From Planctomycetota bacterium (GTDB lineage: Bacteria > Planctomycetota > Planctomycetia > Pirellulales > Thermoguttaceae): 9,086 nucleotides of DNA. The notes under the pieces are model-generated. The model saw only the letters and a list, made by a program, of their open reading frames with translations. It was not told the DNA's origin and did no database searches. The position numbers were made by a program, and so were the translations under genes. Within the stretch, counting starts at the first letter, position 1. Each line of letters opens with the position of its first letter. Location: positions 1 to 9,086 of the forward strand of contig JAEWUR010000677.1 in the NCBI GenBank assembly GCA_023397045.1, given 5' to 3'. Shown here in pieces: positions 1 through 7,942 of the stretch.

Positions 1-1938
1 CGTCGGCAAGGCGTCGAGATGATCCGCAAACCAGGGTTCCTGGCACTCGGCGCCGAGCATTTCGCGGACCTTCTCGCGACGCTGTTTAATCATCTTGTCG
101 ATCGTCGTTTCAGGACTGTCGCCCGCAAGATGCTGCATCGTCCGATGATACAGGTCGGTGATAACCTCCAATTTCCATCCATCCCAAACGTCAGGTCCGA
201 CGGCGCCCAAGTCGGCGGCGGTCATCAGGTAGAGCATTTGCAACAGTTTCGGCGATCCGACCTGGACGGCGAATTGCACGGCCAACTGTTCGTCCGACGT
301 GTCGCGACGGAACGCCAAGTGGTTCAGCAGCATGTGTTTGTGAACGAGGAACTTCAGCGCCTCGGTTTCGTGCGCAGGCAGCCCGAGCCGGGAGCCCACC
401 TCCTCGGCAATCTCGACGCCGACCTCGCGATGGTCTTCAAGGCGGCCCTTGCCGAGATCGTGGAGCAATAATGCCAAATGGAGCAGATATTTCTGCTTCA
501 TCGGGCGATAGACTCGCCCGAGAGGACCCTCGTCCGCCCAAAGATCGGTGGCGAACTCGACCGCCCGAATGCAGTGCTCGTCGACGGTATATTTGTGGTA
601 CTGGTTGAACTGCAATAATCCTCGCGCATGTTGAAAGGCCGGGATGAAACGCTCCAAAACGTGGGCGTCGTGCAGGTCGCGAAGCAACGGGCCCAGTCTT
701 GCCGGGTGATCTAGCAGGGAGAGGAAATGCCGGCACGCCTCGGGCGGCGGCATCGCCTCGGGCAGATTTGCCGCATTGCCGCGAATGGCCTCCCAGGTTG
801 CCGCCGCGATCGGCTTGTCGTAGAGATTCGACAAATCGACCAGTTGGATGATGGCCGTCAGGTCGCTGACGATCGATTTCAATTCGCCGCGTGTGGCCAG
901 AATGCCGGCCGGGCCAACGTGGACGCCGTCCTCGACGCGATGGCCGAACAGGATCGTGGCGAACTTCGTCATGCGATCGCGCGATCGCGCCTTGGCGACA
1001 AACCGTGTGGCAATATGGCTGACGGCGGCCGTGTGGCGAAAGTAATCCCGCATGAACTGCTCGACGGGCAGCAGCCCGGCCTTCGGCGCATAGCCGCGCA
1101 GTTCGGCCAGACGAAGTTGTTCGGCCCGATCGAGCACGTCGGCCGGTTGCCGCGCGTGGAAATGCAGATCGTTGCGCAGTCGAAGCAGAAACTCGGTGGC
1201 TTGCGTCAGGGCCGTGAGGTCGTCTTTGGTCAACGCGCCGCGTGCATGCAGATCGGCCGGATCGGATGCGCCGTAGCGGACAAAACCGATCCACCGGAGC
1301 AGTTGGATGTCGCGCAACGTGCCCTGCGACCTTTTGATGTTCGGCTCCAACAGAAAAACCGTCTCGCCGTAACGATGGCGTTCTTCGAAACGGTCGTCAA
1401 CGATGCCGGACATCAGCGTTCGGGCGTGGAATCGCATTCGCCGGCGGAATTGCCGCATGTATCGCGAGTAGATCGCATCGCTGCCTCGCAACAGACGCGA
1501 TTCGATCAACGACGTGCAAATCATCGGATCGGTCGAGGCCATTCGGCAGGCCTGGTCGGGCGTCCGGACGCTATGCCCCAGACACAACCCGGCGTCGAAC
1601 ACGTCGCGCAACAGACGCTCGGCCAGCGGCGCCACGCGGTTCGCCGACAAGGGGCTATGCAGAATCATCAGATCGACGTCGCTAAACGGGGCGACGTCGC
1701 GGCGTCCATATCCGCCATGTGCCACCAGCGCGATGTCGGGCCAAAGGCATTTCGAACCCGACAGGCCGAGATCGGACATGGCCGTCTCGGTCAGGTCCAA
1801 GATCACCTCGTCGCGCAGGTCGCAGATGGCGGCGCACAATTCGACACCCGGCGTGCCGGCCTCGTGACGACGGCGAAAATCCTCGAAGCCCTCGGCGAGG
1901 CGTCGTTTGGCGTCTACGACGTTGGGGCGAAAGGACAT
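1..1938 (-). CDS. glnD: [protein-PII] uridylyltransferase / uridylyl-removing enzyme GlnD (partial, C-terminus outside window)
   Basis: GlnD attaches UMP to PII when glutamine is low and removes it when glutamine is high, acting as the cytoplasmic nitrogen sensor. I translated 646 codons, from ATG at 1938 to base 1, with no stop. The nucleotidyltransferase domain carries GGYGRRDVAPFSDVDL (residues 75-90; metal-binding D87 and D89) and the family block EPNIKRSQGTLRD (198-210). The HD hydrolase domain carries HKYTVDEH (448-455), HDLGKG (493-498) and TAAD (573-576). The C-terminal ACT domains that bind glutamine lie beyond the left edge; the family is usually about 850-900 residues. The next in-frame stop upstream is at 1996-1998 with no ATG, GTG or TTG between, so ATG 1938 is the first possible start. 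It has no Shine-Dalgarno; a heptamer repeat sits there instead. It lies 85 bp downstream of glnK, its substrate, on the same strand. Confidence 0.96.
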   Translation of the reverse strand, partial: MSFRPNVVDAKRRLAEGFEDFRRRHEAGTPGVELCAAICDLRDEVILDLTETAMSDLGLSGSKCLWPDIALVAHGGYGRRDVAPFSDVDLMILHSPLSANRVAPLAERLLRDVFDAGLCLGHSVRTPDQACRMASTDPMICTSLIESRLLRGSDAIYSRYMRQFRRRMRFHARTLMSGIVDDRFEERHRYGETVFLLEPNIKRSQGTLRDIQLLRWIGFVRYGASDPADLHARGALTKDDLTALTQATEFLLRLRNDLHFHARQPADVLDRAEQLRLAELRGYAPKAGLLPVEQFMRDYFRHTAAVSHIATRFVAKARSRDRMTKFATILFGHRVEDGVHVGPAGILATRGELKSIVSDLTAIIQLVDLSNLYDKPIAAATWEAIRGNAANLPEAMPPPEACRHFLSLLDHPARLGPLLRDLHDAHVLERFIPAFQHARGLLQFNQYHKYTVDEHCIRAVEFATDLWADEGPLGRVYRPMKQKYLLHLALLLHDLGKGRLEDHREVGVEIAEEVGSRLGLPAHETEALKFLVHKHMLLNHLAFRRDTSDEQLAVQFAVQVGSPKLLQMLYLMTAADLGAVGPDVWDGWKLEVITDLYHRTMQHLAGDSPETTIDKMIKQRREKVREMLGAECQEPWFADHLDALPT

Positions 1939-1942
1939 GGTA

Positions 1943-1977
1943 GTGGATTGTGGATGGTGGATAGTGATTAGTGGGAG
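1943..1977. repeat. Five tandem heptanucleotides, consensus GTGGATN
   Basis: Five adjacent 7-base units start at 1943, 1950, 1957, 1964 and 1971. The first three are GTGGATT, GTGGATG and GTGGATA; the last two (GTGATTA, GTGGGAG) are degenerate. The array begins 5 bases from the glnD start codon, so in the glnD transcript it is a C-rich leader (units such as TATCCAC) where a ribosome binding site would be. A small hairpin (GCGGA 1977-1981 with TCCGC 1988-1992, 6-base loop) adjoins it. The pattern resembles the short heptameric tandem repeats found between genes in some cyanobacteria and planctomycetes; that comparison is from memory. Confidence 0.75.
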
Positions 1978-2023
1978 CGGAAGATTATCCGCCCACTATC
2001 GATGCCCACGATCCAGTCTTTCA

Positions 2024-3890
<1,867 letters not shown>

Positions 3891-3975
3891 CCGTATACGC
3901 CTTTCATTACTGATCTGATTATCAATGAAGAAAAGTGCGCGGACTGTCCAAGCCTCGGCACGTCAATTTTTGTTA

Positions 3976-3990
3976 GCAATCATTGTGCCA
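3976..3990 (-). promoter_or_regulatory. Sigma-54 (RpoN) -24/-12 promoter for amt-glnK-glnD
   Basis: On the minus strand the sequence is TGGCAC, then AATGA, then TTGC, matching the sigma-54 consensus TGGCAC-N5-TTGC at every fixed position. The -24 GG is at 3989/3988 and the -12 GC at 3977/3976, which predicts transcription from about 3964 and a 74-nt leader before the amt ATG. Sigma-54 promoters in front of amt-glnK are well known in other bacteria and mark nitrogen-limitation control by an NtrC-type activator. No regulator gene is in the window. Confidence 0.85.
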
Positions 3991-4056
3991 AACTAGTGAG
4001 CACAATCGGCGTCATCTTCGGAAGTTGTTTGCTGCCAAATCATTACGCGATTGTGC

Positions 4057-4072
4057 CGTGCGACGTCACACG
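4057..4072. promoter_or_regulatory. Candidate activator site: 16-bp imperfect palindrome upstream of the sigma-54 promoter
   Basis: CGTGCGACGTCACACG is its own reverse complement except for one base pair (4061 against 4068). Its centre (GACGTC) lies about 100 bp above the predicted start at 3964, the usual distance for a sigma-54 enhancer-binding protein. It does not match the enterobacterial NtrC consensus closely, so the identity of the binding protein is open. Confidence 0.4.
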
Positions 4073-4121
4073 AGATAAAGGCGATTCGTGCGTAATCTGT
4101 GGGCAGGCCGTGATGCGGCTG

Positions 4122-4652
4122 TCAGCATGAAACGTCGGACAGGCCGGCCTTGTGATTCGCGGCCCTCGCCAAGATGAAAAGCAGGTCGCTCAGACGGTTG
4201 CAGTAGGCCAGATGGATGGGTGAGACCGCTTGCGGGCGGCTTCCTGACAACGTAACCAGCCGTCGCTCGGCCCGGCGACAGACCGCCCGGGCAAGATGAA
4301 GCACGGCAGCCGCGCGGCAGCCCGACGGCAGAATGAAAGAGTTCGTTGCCCCTAACCGAACCTCCCAGGAGTCAATGATTTTCTCTAAATCACCCAAATC
4401 CAATTCGCTCGTGGCAGCCGAGTCGGATCGGCCGGTGGCGAGATTGGCCCCGATGGCGAACAACCGGTGTTGGATCTGCTCGATCAGACCGTCCACATCG
4501 TCCGGGAGCGCCTCACACCGGGCAAGTCCAAGCCAGGCGTTCAATTCGTCTAGCGTCCCACAGACTTCCAGCAGGGCGTCATCTTTGCGAACGCGAACGC
4601 CGCCGATCAAATCGGTCTCTCCGCGATCGCCGGTGCGCGTGTAGATGCTCAT
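4122..4652 (-). CDS. pduO: ATP:cob(I)alamin adenosyltransferase, PduO/MMAB type
   Basis: This 176-residue cytoplasmic enzyme transfers the adenosyl group of ATP to cob(I)alamin to make coenzyme B12, needed by enzymes such as methylmalonyl-CoA mutase. The N-terminal ATP-binding signature is YTRTGDRGET (4-13), with the downstream CGTLDELNAWLGLAR (31-45). FILPSG (106-111) follows. Then comes the helix LHLARAVCRRAER (118-130), with the conserved Arg/Glu residues that hold ATP and form the inter-subunit contact. The last block is NRLSDLLFILAR (152-163). Length is typical. ATG 4652 places the ATP motif at the very N-terminus, as in the family, with GGAG five bases upstream. It lies 89 bp below the TIM-barrel gene, with a terminator between. 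No other B12 gene is nearby, so its client enzyme is not indicated. The symbol denotes family, not a propanediol pathway. Confidence 0.95.
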   Translation of the reverse strand: MSIYTRTGDRGETDLIGGVRVRKDDALLEVCGTLDELNAWLGLARCEALPDDVDGLIEQIQHRLFAIGANLATGRSDSAATSELDLGDLEKIIDSWEVRLGATNSFILPSGCRAAAVLHLARAVCRRAERRLVTLSGSRPQAVSPIHLAYCNRLSDLLFILARAANHKAGLSDVSC

Positions 4653-4683
4653 AGCGACTCCGTGCGGCCAAGTTTACCCAAAA

Positions 4684-4716
4684 GATAAGGCCGCGACCAG
4701 GGGCCACGGCCTTATC
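4684..4716 (-). terminator. Rho-independent terminator after the TIM-barrel gene
   Basis: GATAAGGCCG (4684-4693) and CGGCCTTATC (4707-4716) form a perfect 10-bp stem with a 13-base loop. Read on the minus strand the stem is followed by TTTT, then GGG, so the T-run is short. It starts about 25 bp after the stop codon at 4742-4744 and ends 31 bp before the adenosyltransferase start. I found no clear promoter between it and that gene, so some read-through or an unrecognised promoter is likely. Confidence 0.65.
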
Positions 4717-4741
4717 GATTCCCGTTGGATCGCGGTAGAAC

Positions 4742-5776
4742 CTATGCACACCACGGACGTTTGCGGCTGGCGACCTTCTGGAGGCTTTCGATGGCCAGTT
4801 TCGCGTCGGTCTCGACCTGGAAGTCGAACATCCCAGCGATGATGAAGTCGGCGCCGCTGCGGTAGGCATAAGGGAATGCCATGCGCGGCGGAATCGCTCC
4901 GGCGGCCATGACTTTGAACGCAAGCCAAGGTTTCTTGACCGACTCCATATACTCGACGGTCTCCTTGGGATTGTTGCACCACATGTTGTCGTTGTTGGCG
5001 TTATGGTCGGCCGAGTGCATCTCCATCCAGTCGTATTCCTTGCGATGTTCCTCGGGCGTGGCCGACCAATAGCGGTCCATGTGGAGCGTTTTGACATAAA
5101 AATCGACGTTCAGATTGGCCTCCTCGCAGGCCTTGACCATGTTCAGCGAGTGGCCTCCGACGCCCGCCGGAACGCCCTGGGCCTTGATCAGATCGACCAT
5201 CTGACCGACGGCGTCGATCTTGCCGCCGTTCATCATGTGGGCGTCGGTTCCGCCGCCGTGCGAGTACAGCATCGTGGCGCCCTGGTCGATCCTCAGCTTG
5301 ATCTCGTCGTTCATCTTCGTCTTGTCGGTGACGATCGAAACGCAGGGAATCGTCTGCAACTTCGTGGCACGGGTTGCGTTGTACTTCAGAACCGTATTCC
5401 ACGCACTGGGATCGATCTGGATCGTGTTGAGGCCGCAGGCCTGGGCCAATTCCAGCGTCTCGTAAACCTTTGCTTCGGTATTATACGAGGTGAAGAGCTT
5501 CGAAACGTACATCAGGTCGCGGCTGTGAGCCCAGCCGCCGATCAGATTGCCGCCGATGATCAAACGGCTGATCGACACGTCGCCGATCTTGCCGCAGGGC
5601 ATGCTTCCGGGCGGAATATCGGTCTTCGGCGGCTCAACCGGGGCCGGCTGCGCACTTCCGTCCTCGACCGCGGCCAGAAGCGTCTTCTCCTCGACGCTCG
5701 TCAATGCCGCGCCGACGCCGGCGGCTCCCAAGACGCCACGGGCAAGAAAACATCGCCGATCCGTCTTTTCGCTCAT
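4742..5776 (-). CDS. Tat-exported TIM-barrel protein, aldo/keto-reductase-like, function unknown
   Basis: A 344-residue protein with a twin-arginine signal: DRRCFL (6-11) fits the xRRxFL core, followed by a hydrophobic stretch to about residue 26, so export in folded form is expected. A Pro-rich linker leads to a domain starting GDVSISRLIIGGNLIGG (65-81), like the first strand of aldo/keto reductases. Later blocks such as GVPAGVGGHSLNMVKACEEANL suggest a TIM barrel. I do not see a clear AKR catalytic Asp-Tyr-Lys-His set, so calling it a reductase would be a guess. Notable polar clusters are HGGGTDAH (173-180) and HSADHNANNDN (254-264). The frame stays open upstream to 6025, but the Tat signal, the AAGGA ribosome site and the sigma-70 promoter fix the start at ATG 5776. 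It appears to be monocistronic or to lead into pduO past a terminator. Confidence 0.85.
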   Translation of the reverse strand: MSEKTDRRCFLARGVLGAAGVGAALTSVEEKTLLAAVEDGSAQPAPVEPPKTDIPPGSMPCGKIGDVSISRLIIGGNLIGGWAHSRDLMYVSKLFTSYNTEAKVYETLELAQACGLNTIQIDPSAWNTVLKYNATRATKLQTIPCVSIVTDKTKMNDEIKLRIDQGATMLYSHGGGTDAHMMNGGKIDAVGQMVDLIKAQGVPAGVGGHSLNMVKACEEANLNVDFYVKTLHMDRYWSATPEEHRKEYDWMEMHSADHNANNDNMWCNNPKETVEYMESVKKPWLAFKVMAAGAIPPRMAFPYAYRSGADFIIAGMFDFQVETDAKLAIESLQKVASRKRPWCA

Positions 5777-5849
5777 CGTCAGATTTCCTTTTCGATCGGT
5801 GGGAAGGAGCAGGTGGGGTGGGCTTTTCGATCCTGCCTGAACGCCCCCT

Positions 5850-5878
5850 ATTATAGCGGAGACGCACCATCGCGTCAA
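5850..5878 (-). promoter_or_regulatory. Sigma-70-type promoter for the TIM-barrel gene
   Basis: On the minus strand, TTGACG (5878-5873) and a perfect TATAAT (5855-5850) are separated by 17 bp. Start of transcription is predicted near 5843, giving a leader of roughly 67 nt before ATG 5776. Such a close match is uncommon in GC-rich planctomycete DNA and suggests strong housekeeping expression. Confidence 0.75.
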
Positions 5879-5924
5879 ACCGCGCGAAAACCTGGGGGCA
5901 AGCCGAGAAAGGTCGCAAACGAGA

Positions 5925-7460
5925 TCACTTGACGTCGACGACTTCGATGTCGAGCTGCCCGAGAATCTGCACCACCGGCAGGAACGTGCTGTAGATCGAA
6001 GCGCCTTCCAGGTTGGTCTGCCCAATTTTCAAATGGCCGGCCCCGATGCCGCCAAGCGCCAGCGTGCCGTCGATCGGAATCCAACGATCCTCGATGTAGA
6101 CCTCGGTCCACATGTGGTAGCCGAAGCCTTGTTCCGGCTTCATATAGACCAAACCAATGGCCACGCGGGCAGGAATGCCGCGGGCGCGGGCCAATGCGGC
6201 TAGGAACACCGCGTGTTCGGTGCAGTCGCCTTCGAGCGACTTCGCCACCTCGGCCGCCGAGGCAAACGCCTGGCTGTAGTTCTTGTTACGCACCTTTCGG
6301 TGCACATAGTCTTCCAATGCCTTGGCCACGCTCCAGGGATCGGTCAGGTCGGCGGCGGCCTCTTTGGCGTCGGCCACGATCAACGGATCGTCGCTCTGCA
6401 CGAAGGTATTCGGATGAAGATCGGCCTCGGTCGGTGCGTCGGGCGGCGCGTTGCGATTGCCGTCGGACTGCCCGGGCCGGATCGAGTCGACGACGATTTC
6501 GGCCGTATGCGGATCAATCGAGGTCACGGATTGGCCCGGGCCGGTCGTGAAAACGCCGGCCGGATCGCCGTCCTTCAGATGCACGCGGTATCGGACTTGA
6601 TGCGTGTGATGGGCATCCGGCAACGGTCGGGCGACCTTGACGAACGTGCCGGTGAGCAGATCGAACTCGGCCGTGTCGGCCGAATCGAGCGCCTCGGCCT
6701 TCGTGACGCGATACGACTCCAACCCCAGCGTCTGGCTGCTCGTCTTCAACGTGTTGCCGGTACGGTCGGCCCAGACGGTGCCGGCGATCTTCTGTCCATC
6801 GGGCAATTGCGTGACGGTGTCGATCTTGAGAAGATCGTAAACTCCGTTGAGCATTGCCGTCGGTTCATAGTCCCTGGCCGTCATTTCGACATCGACCGCT
6901 TGATTCAGGCCGATCATCAGCATCTTGATCGTTCGCCGTTCGTTCGGCTGCATCGGTTTTCGCAGAAGGGTCTGCTCGGTGCCCAAGGGTCCCATCGCAT
7001 CGTGCGGCCAGGGAGTCTGGGTGGTCGTCGGCCCCGGCGCGCCGGCGGATGTCGTTTCCAGCACGAGCTCGTCGCCCTGCACGCGACCGATGGTCAGCAA
7101 CGGGCTCCTGCCCATCCGCATCTCGCTTTCGAAGCGAATGAGTCGGCCTTGCGGCGATTCGATGCTGATCGTTCGGATATCCTGCTCGGTCGTTTGCCCC
7201 TCGCGTTTCACGGCCAAGTGGTCCAGCCGCTCGATGCGCAACAGCTCGCGTCCCGACTTCGAATTGTGTTGGACGGCCGACTGGGTATGCGCGTAGCCGA
7301 TCCGCTTCCCCTGCATGAAATAGACATCCCACGTATCGTCTTGCGGCTGCAAGGAATCGACGGCGTCGACCTCGGGCGTCGTGGTCTTCGTGCAACCGCA
7401 AACGGCCAGCCATCCGCCGAACGCCGCCAATTGCACGATTATGAGCATGGTGCGATTCAT
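5925..7460 (-). CDS. Transglutaminase-like (papain-fold) domain lipoprotein
   Basis: A 511-residue secreted protein. MNRTMLIIVQLAAFGGWLA is a signal sequence, followed by VCGC, an acceptable lipobox with the modified Cys at about 23, so it is probably membrane-anchored outside the cytoplasm. A long beta-rich middle (about 40-330) resembles no family I can name. The C-terminal third is a transglutaminase-like domain with an intact triad: C413 in GDCTEHA, H449 in GYHMWTEVY and D464 in PIDGT. Bacterial proteins of this fold are usually peptidases or amide-bond enzymes rather than true cross-linkers; the substrate is unknown. The frame is open to 7850, but the signal peptide begins at ATG 7460 and the upstream translation looks non-coding. 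That ATG has no strong Shine-Dalgarno of its own; it overlaps the stop of a short leader ORF. It ends 148 bp before the TIM-barrel start. Confidence 0.9.
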   Translation of the reverse strand: MNRTMLIIVQLAAFGGWLAVCGCTKTTTPEVDAVDSLQPQDDTWDVYFMQGKRIGYAHTQSAVQHNSKSGRELLRIERLDHLAVKREGQTTEQDIRTISIESPQGRLIRFESEMRMGRSPLLTIGRVQGDELVLETTSAGAPGPTTTQTPWPHDAMGPLGTEQTLLRKPMQPNERRTIKMLMIGLNQAVDVEMTARDYEPTAMLNGVYDLLKIDTVTQLPDGQKIAGTVWADRTGNTLKTSSQTLGLESYRVTKAEALDSADTAEFDLLTGTFVKVARPLPDAHHTHQVRYRVHLKDGDPAGVFTTGPGQSVTSIDPHTAEIVVDSIRPGQSDGNRNAPPDAPTEADLHPNTFVQSDDPLIVADAKEAAADLTDPWSVAKALEDYVHRKVRNKNYSQAFASAAEVAKSLEGDCTEHAVFLAALARARGIPARVAIGLVYMKPEQGFGYHMWTEVYIEDRWIPIDGTLALGGIGAGHLKIGQTNLEGASIYSTFLPVVQILGQLDIEVVDVK

Positions 7461-7510
7461 GGAAAGACATCCAGTTGGGGAGACGGAGAAGGTCGCGCCC
7501 TTTCTTCCAT
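7457..7510 (-). CDS. Possible 17-codon leader ORF coupled to the lipoprotein gene
   Basis: The ORF starts at ATG 7510 with a good ribosome site (AGGGAG, 7524-7519, spacing 8). It encodes MEERARPSPSPQLDVFP and stops at TGA 7459-7457, overlapping the lipoprotein ATG (7460-7458) as ATGA. The main start has only weak Shine-Dalgarno potential, so translational coupling is plausible. Against it: short ORFs with an ATG are common by chance and the peptide has no recognisable features. Confidence 0.35.
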   Translation of the reverse strand: MEERARPSPSPQLDVFP

Positions 7511-7942
7511 GAAAGAGTCTCCCTTTAGTGTATCGGGTGGGCGGGAGATTGGCTACCCGGTGGGAACCCGGTGGAAAACTCTTCGCCATACGACGGGCCG
7601 GACATGGGAAAAAGAAAGTTACCGTCGGAATTCGCGGGAACGGCCACCGGGGCGGTTTTCGGGTGCTAGAGTAGCGTAATCGGCTCGGTTTCCACCCGAT
7701 GGGGCGTCGAGCCGTGATGACAAAAAACACCATTTTCGGACTGAAAATAGGGAGAATGTGGGGAGAGTGCGGGTTGTTCCGCCTGTGTCGACCGCGGAAA
7801 TGGTTTGAACGCTTCGGCCAAATCAAAGCCAATGAAACGGCCCAAAGCATAACCTACGGTTAGATAGACAGCTCCCAGCTACGAATGGGTCGTTCCCCAA
7901 ACCCTCCAGATAGTCTGCCACTAACGATTATTGAGAGCATCG
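7461..7942. other. Gene-poor divergent intergenic region
   Basis: About 480 bp lie between the lipoprotein gene (minus) and the 244-residue gene (plus), so it must hold both promoters; I found no convincing -35/-10 pair on either strand. Beyond the leader ORF it contains a direct repeat ACCCGGTGG (7555-7563 and 7566-7574). ATCGGGTGG (7532-7540) recurs inverted as CCACCCGAT (7692-7700). A possible stem pairs CGGCTCG (7681-7687) with CGAGCCG (7708-7714). No long frame here looks coding. Confidence 0.6.
7681..7714. repeat. Inverted repeat / possible stem-loop CGGCTCG...CGAGCCG
   Basis: A perfect 7-bp stem encloses 20 bases, within which CCA (7692-7694) and TGG (7700-7702) could add a small inner stem. 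There is no T-run on either strand after it, so it does not look like an intrinsic terminator. An operator or leader structure of the divergent genes is possible. Confidence 0.4.

Larger units (their letters stand above)
3891..4121. other. Intergenic control region between the adenosyltransferase gene and amt
   Basis: This 231-bp gene-free stretch is visibly less GC-rich than its flanks. It holds the sigma-54 promoter and the palindrome described separately. The 7-mer ATTGTGC occurs at 3982-3988 and 4050-4056 and inverted (GCACAAT) at 4000-4006; the first copy overlaps the -24 element. I see no convincing terminator for the adenosyltransferase gene, which ends at 4122. Confidence 0.7.

Noticed and set aside
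437..1294. Minus-strand open frame of 285 codons inside glnD
   Set aside because: It is Arg/Pro/Ser-rich, low-complexity text in a shifted frame. The frame read from ATG 1938 gives clear GlnD motifs across the same bases.
727..1971. Plus-strand open frame of 414 codons opposite glnD
   Set aside because: It is antisense to a well-supported gene, has no recognisable domain, and has the composition typical of high-GC shadow frames.
4045..4057. Further sigma-54-like element (CGGCAC-AATCG-CGTA, minus strand)
   Set aside because: The spacing fits but the -12 half lacks the essential GC, so it is not a promoter by consensus.
5003..5932. Plus-strand open frame of 309 codons opposite the TIM-barrel gene
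   Set aside because: It is antisense to a gene with a Tat signal, promoter and terminator in proper order; no domain is visible.
7604..7669. Plus-strand ORF of 22 codons in the intergenic region
   Set aside because: It has no convincing ribosome site, no features in the peptide and no gene to couple to.
6213..7679. Plus-strand open frame of 488 codons opposite the lipoprotein gene
   Set aside because: The minus-strand protein has a signal peptide and a complete catalytic triad. The plus frame is Arg/Gly/His-rich without motifs.
7461..7850. N-terminal extension of the lipoprotein up to 7850
   Set aside because: A lipoprotein signal sequence starts at ATG 7460. The 130 upstream codons are Arg/Pro/Phe-rich and show no domain.
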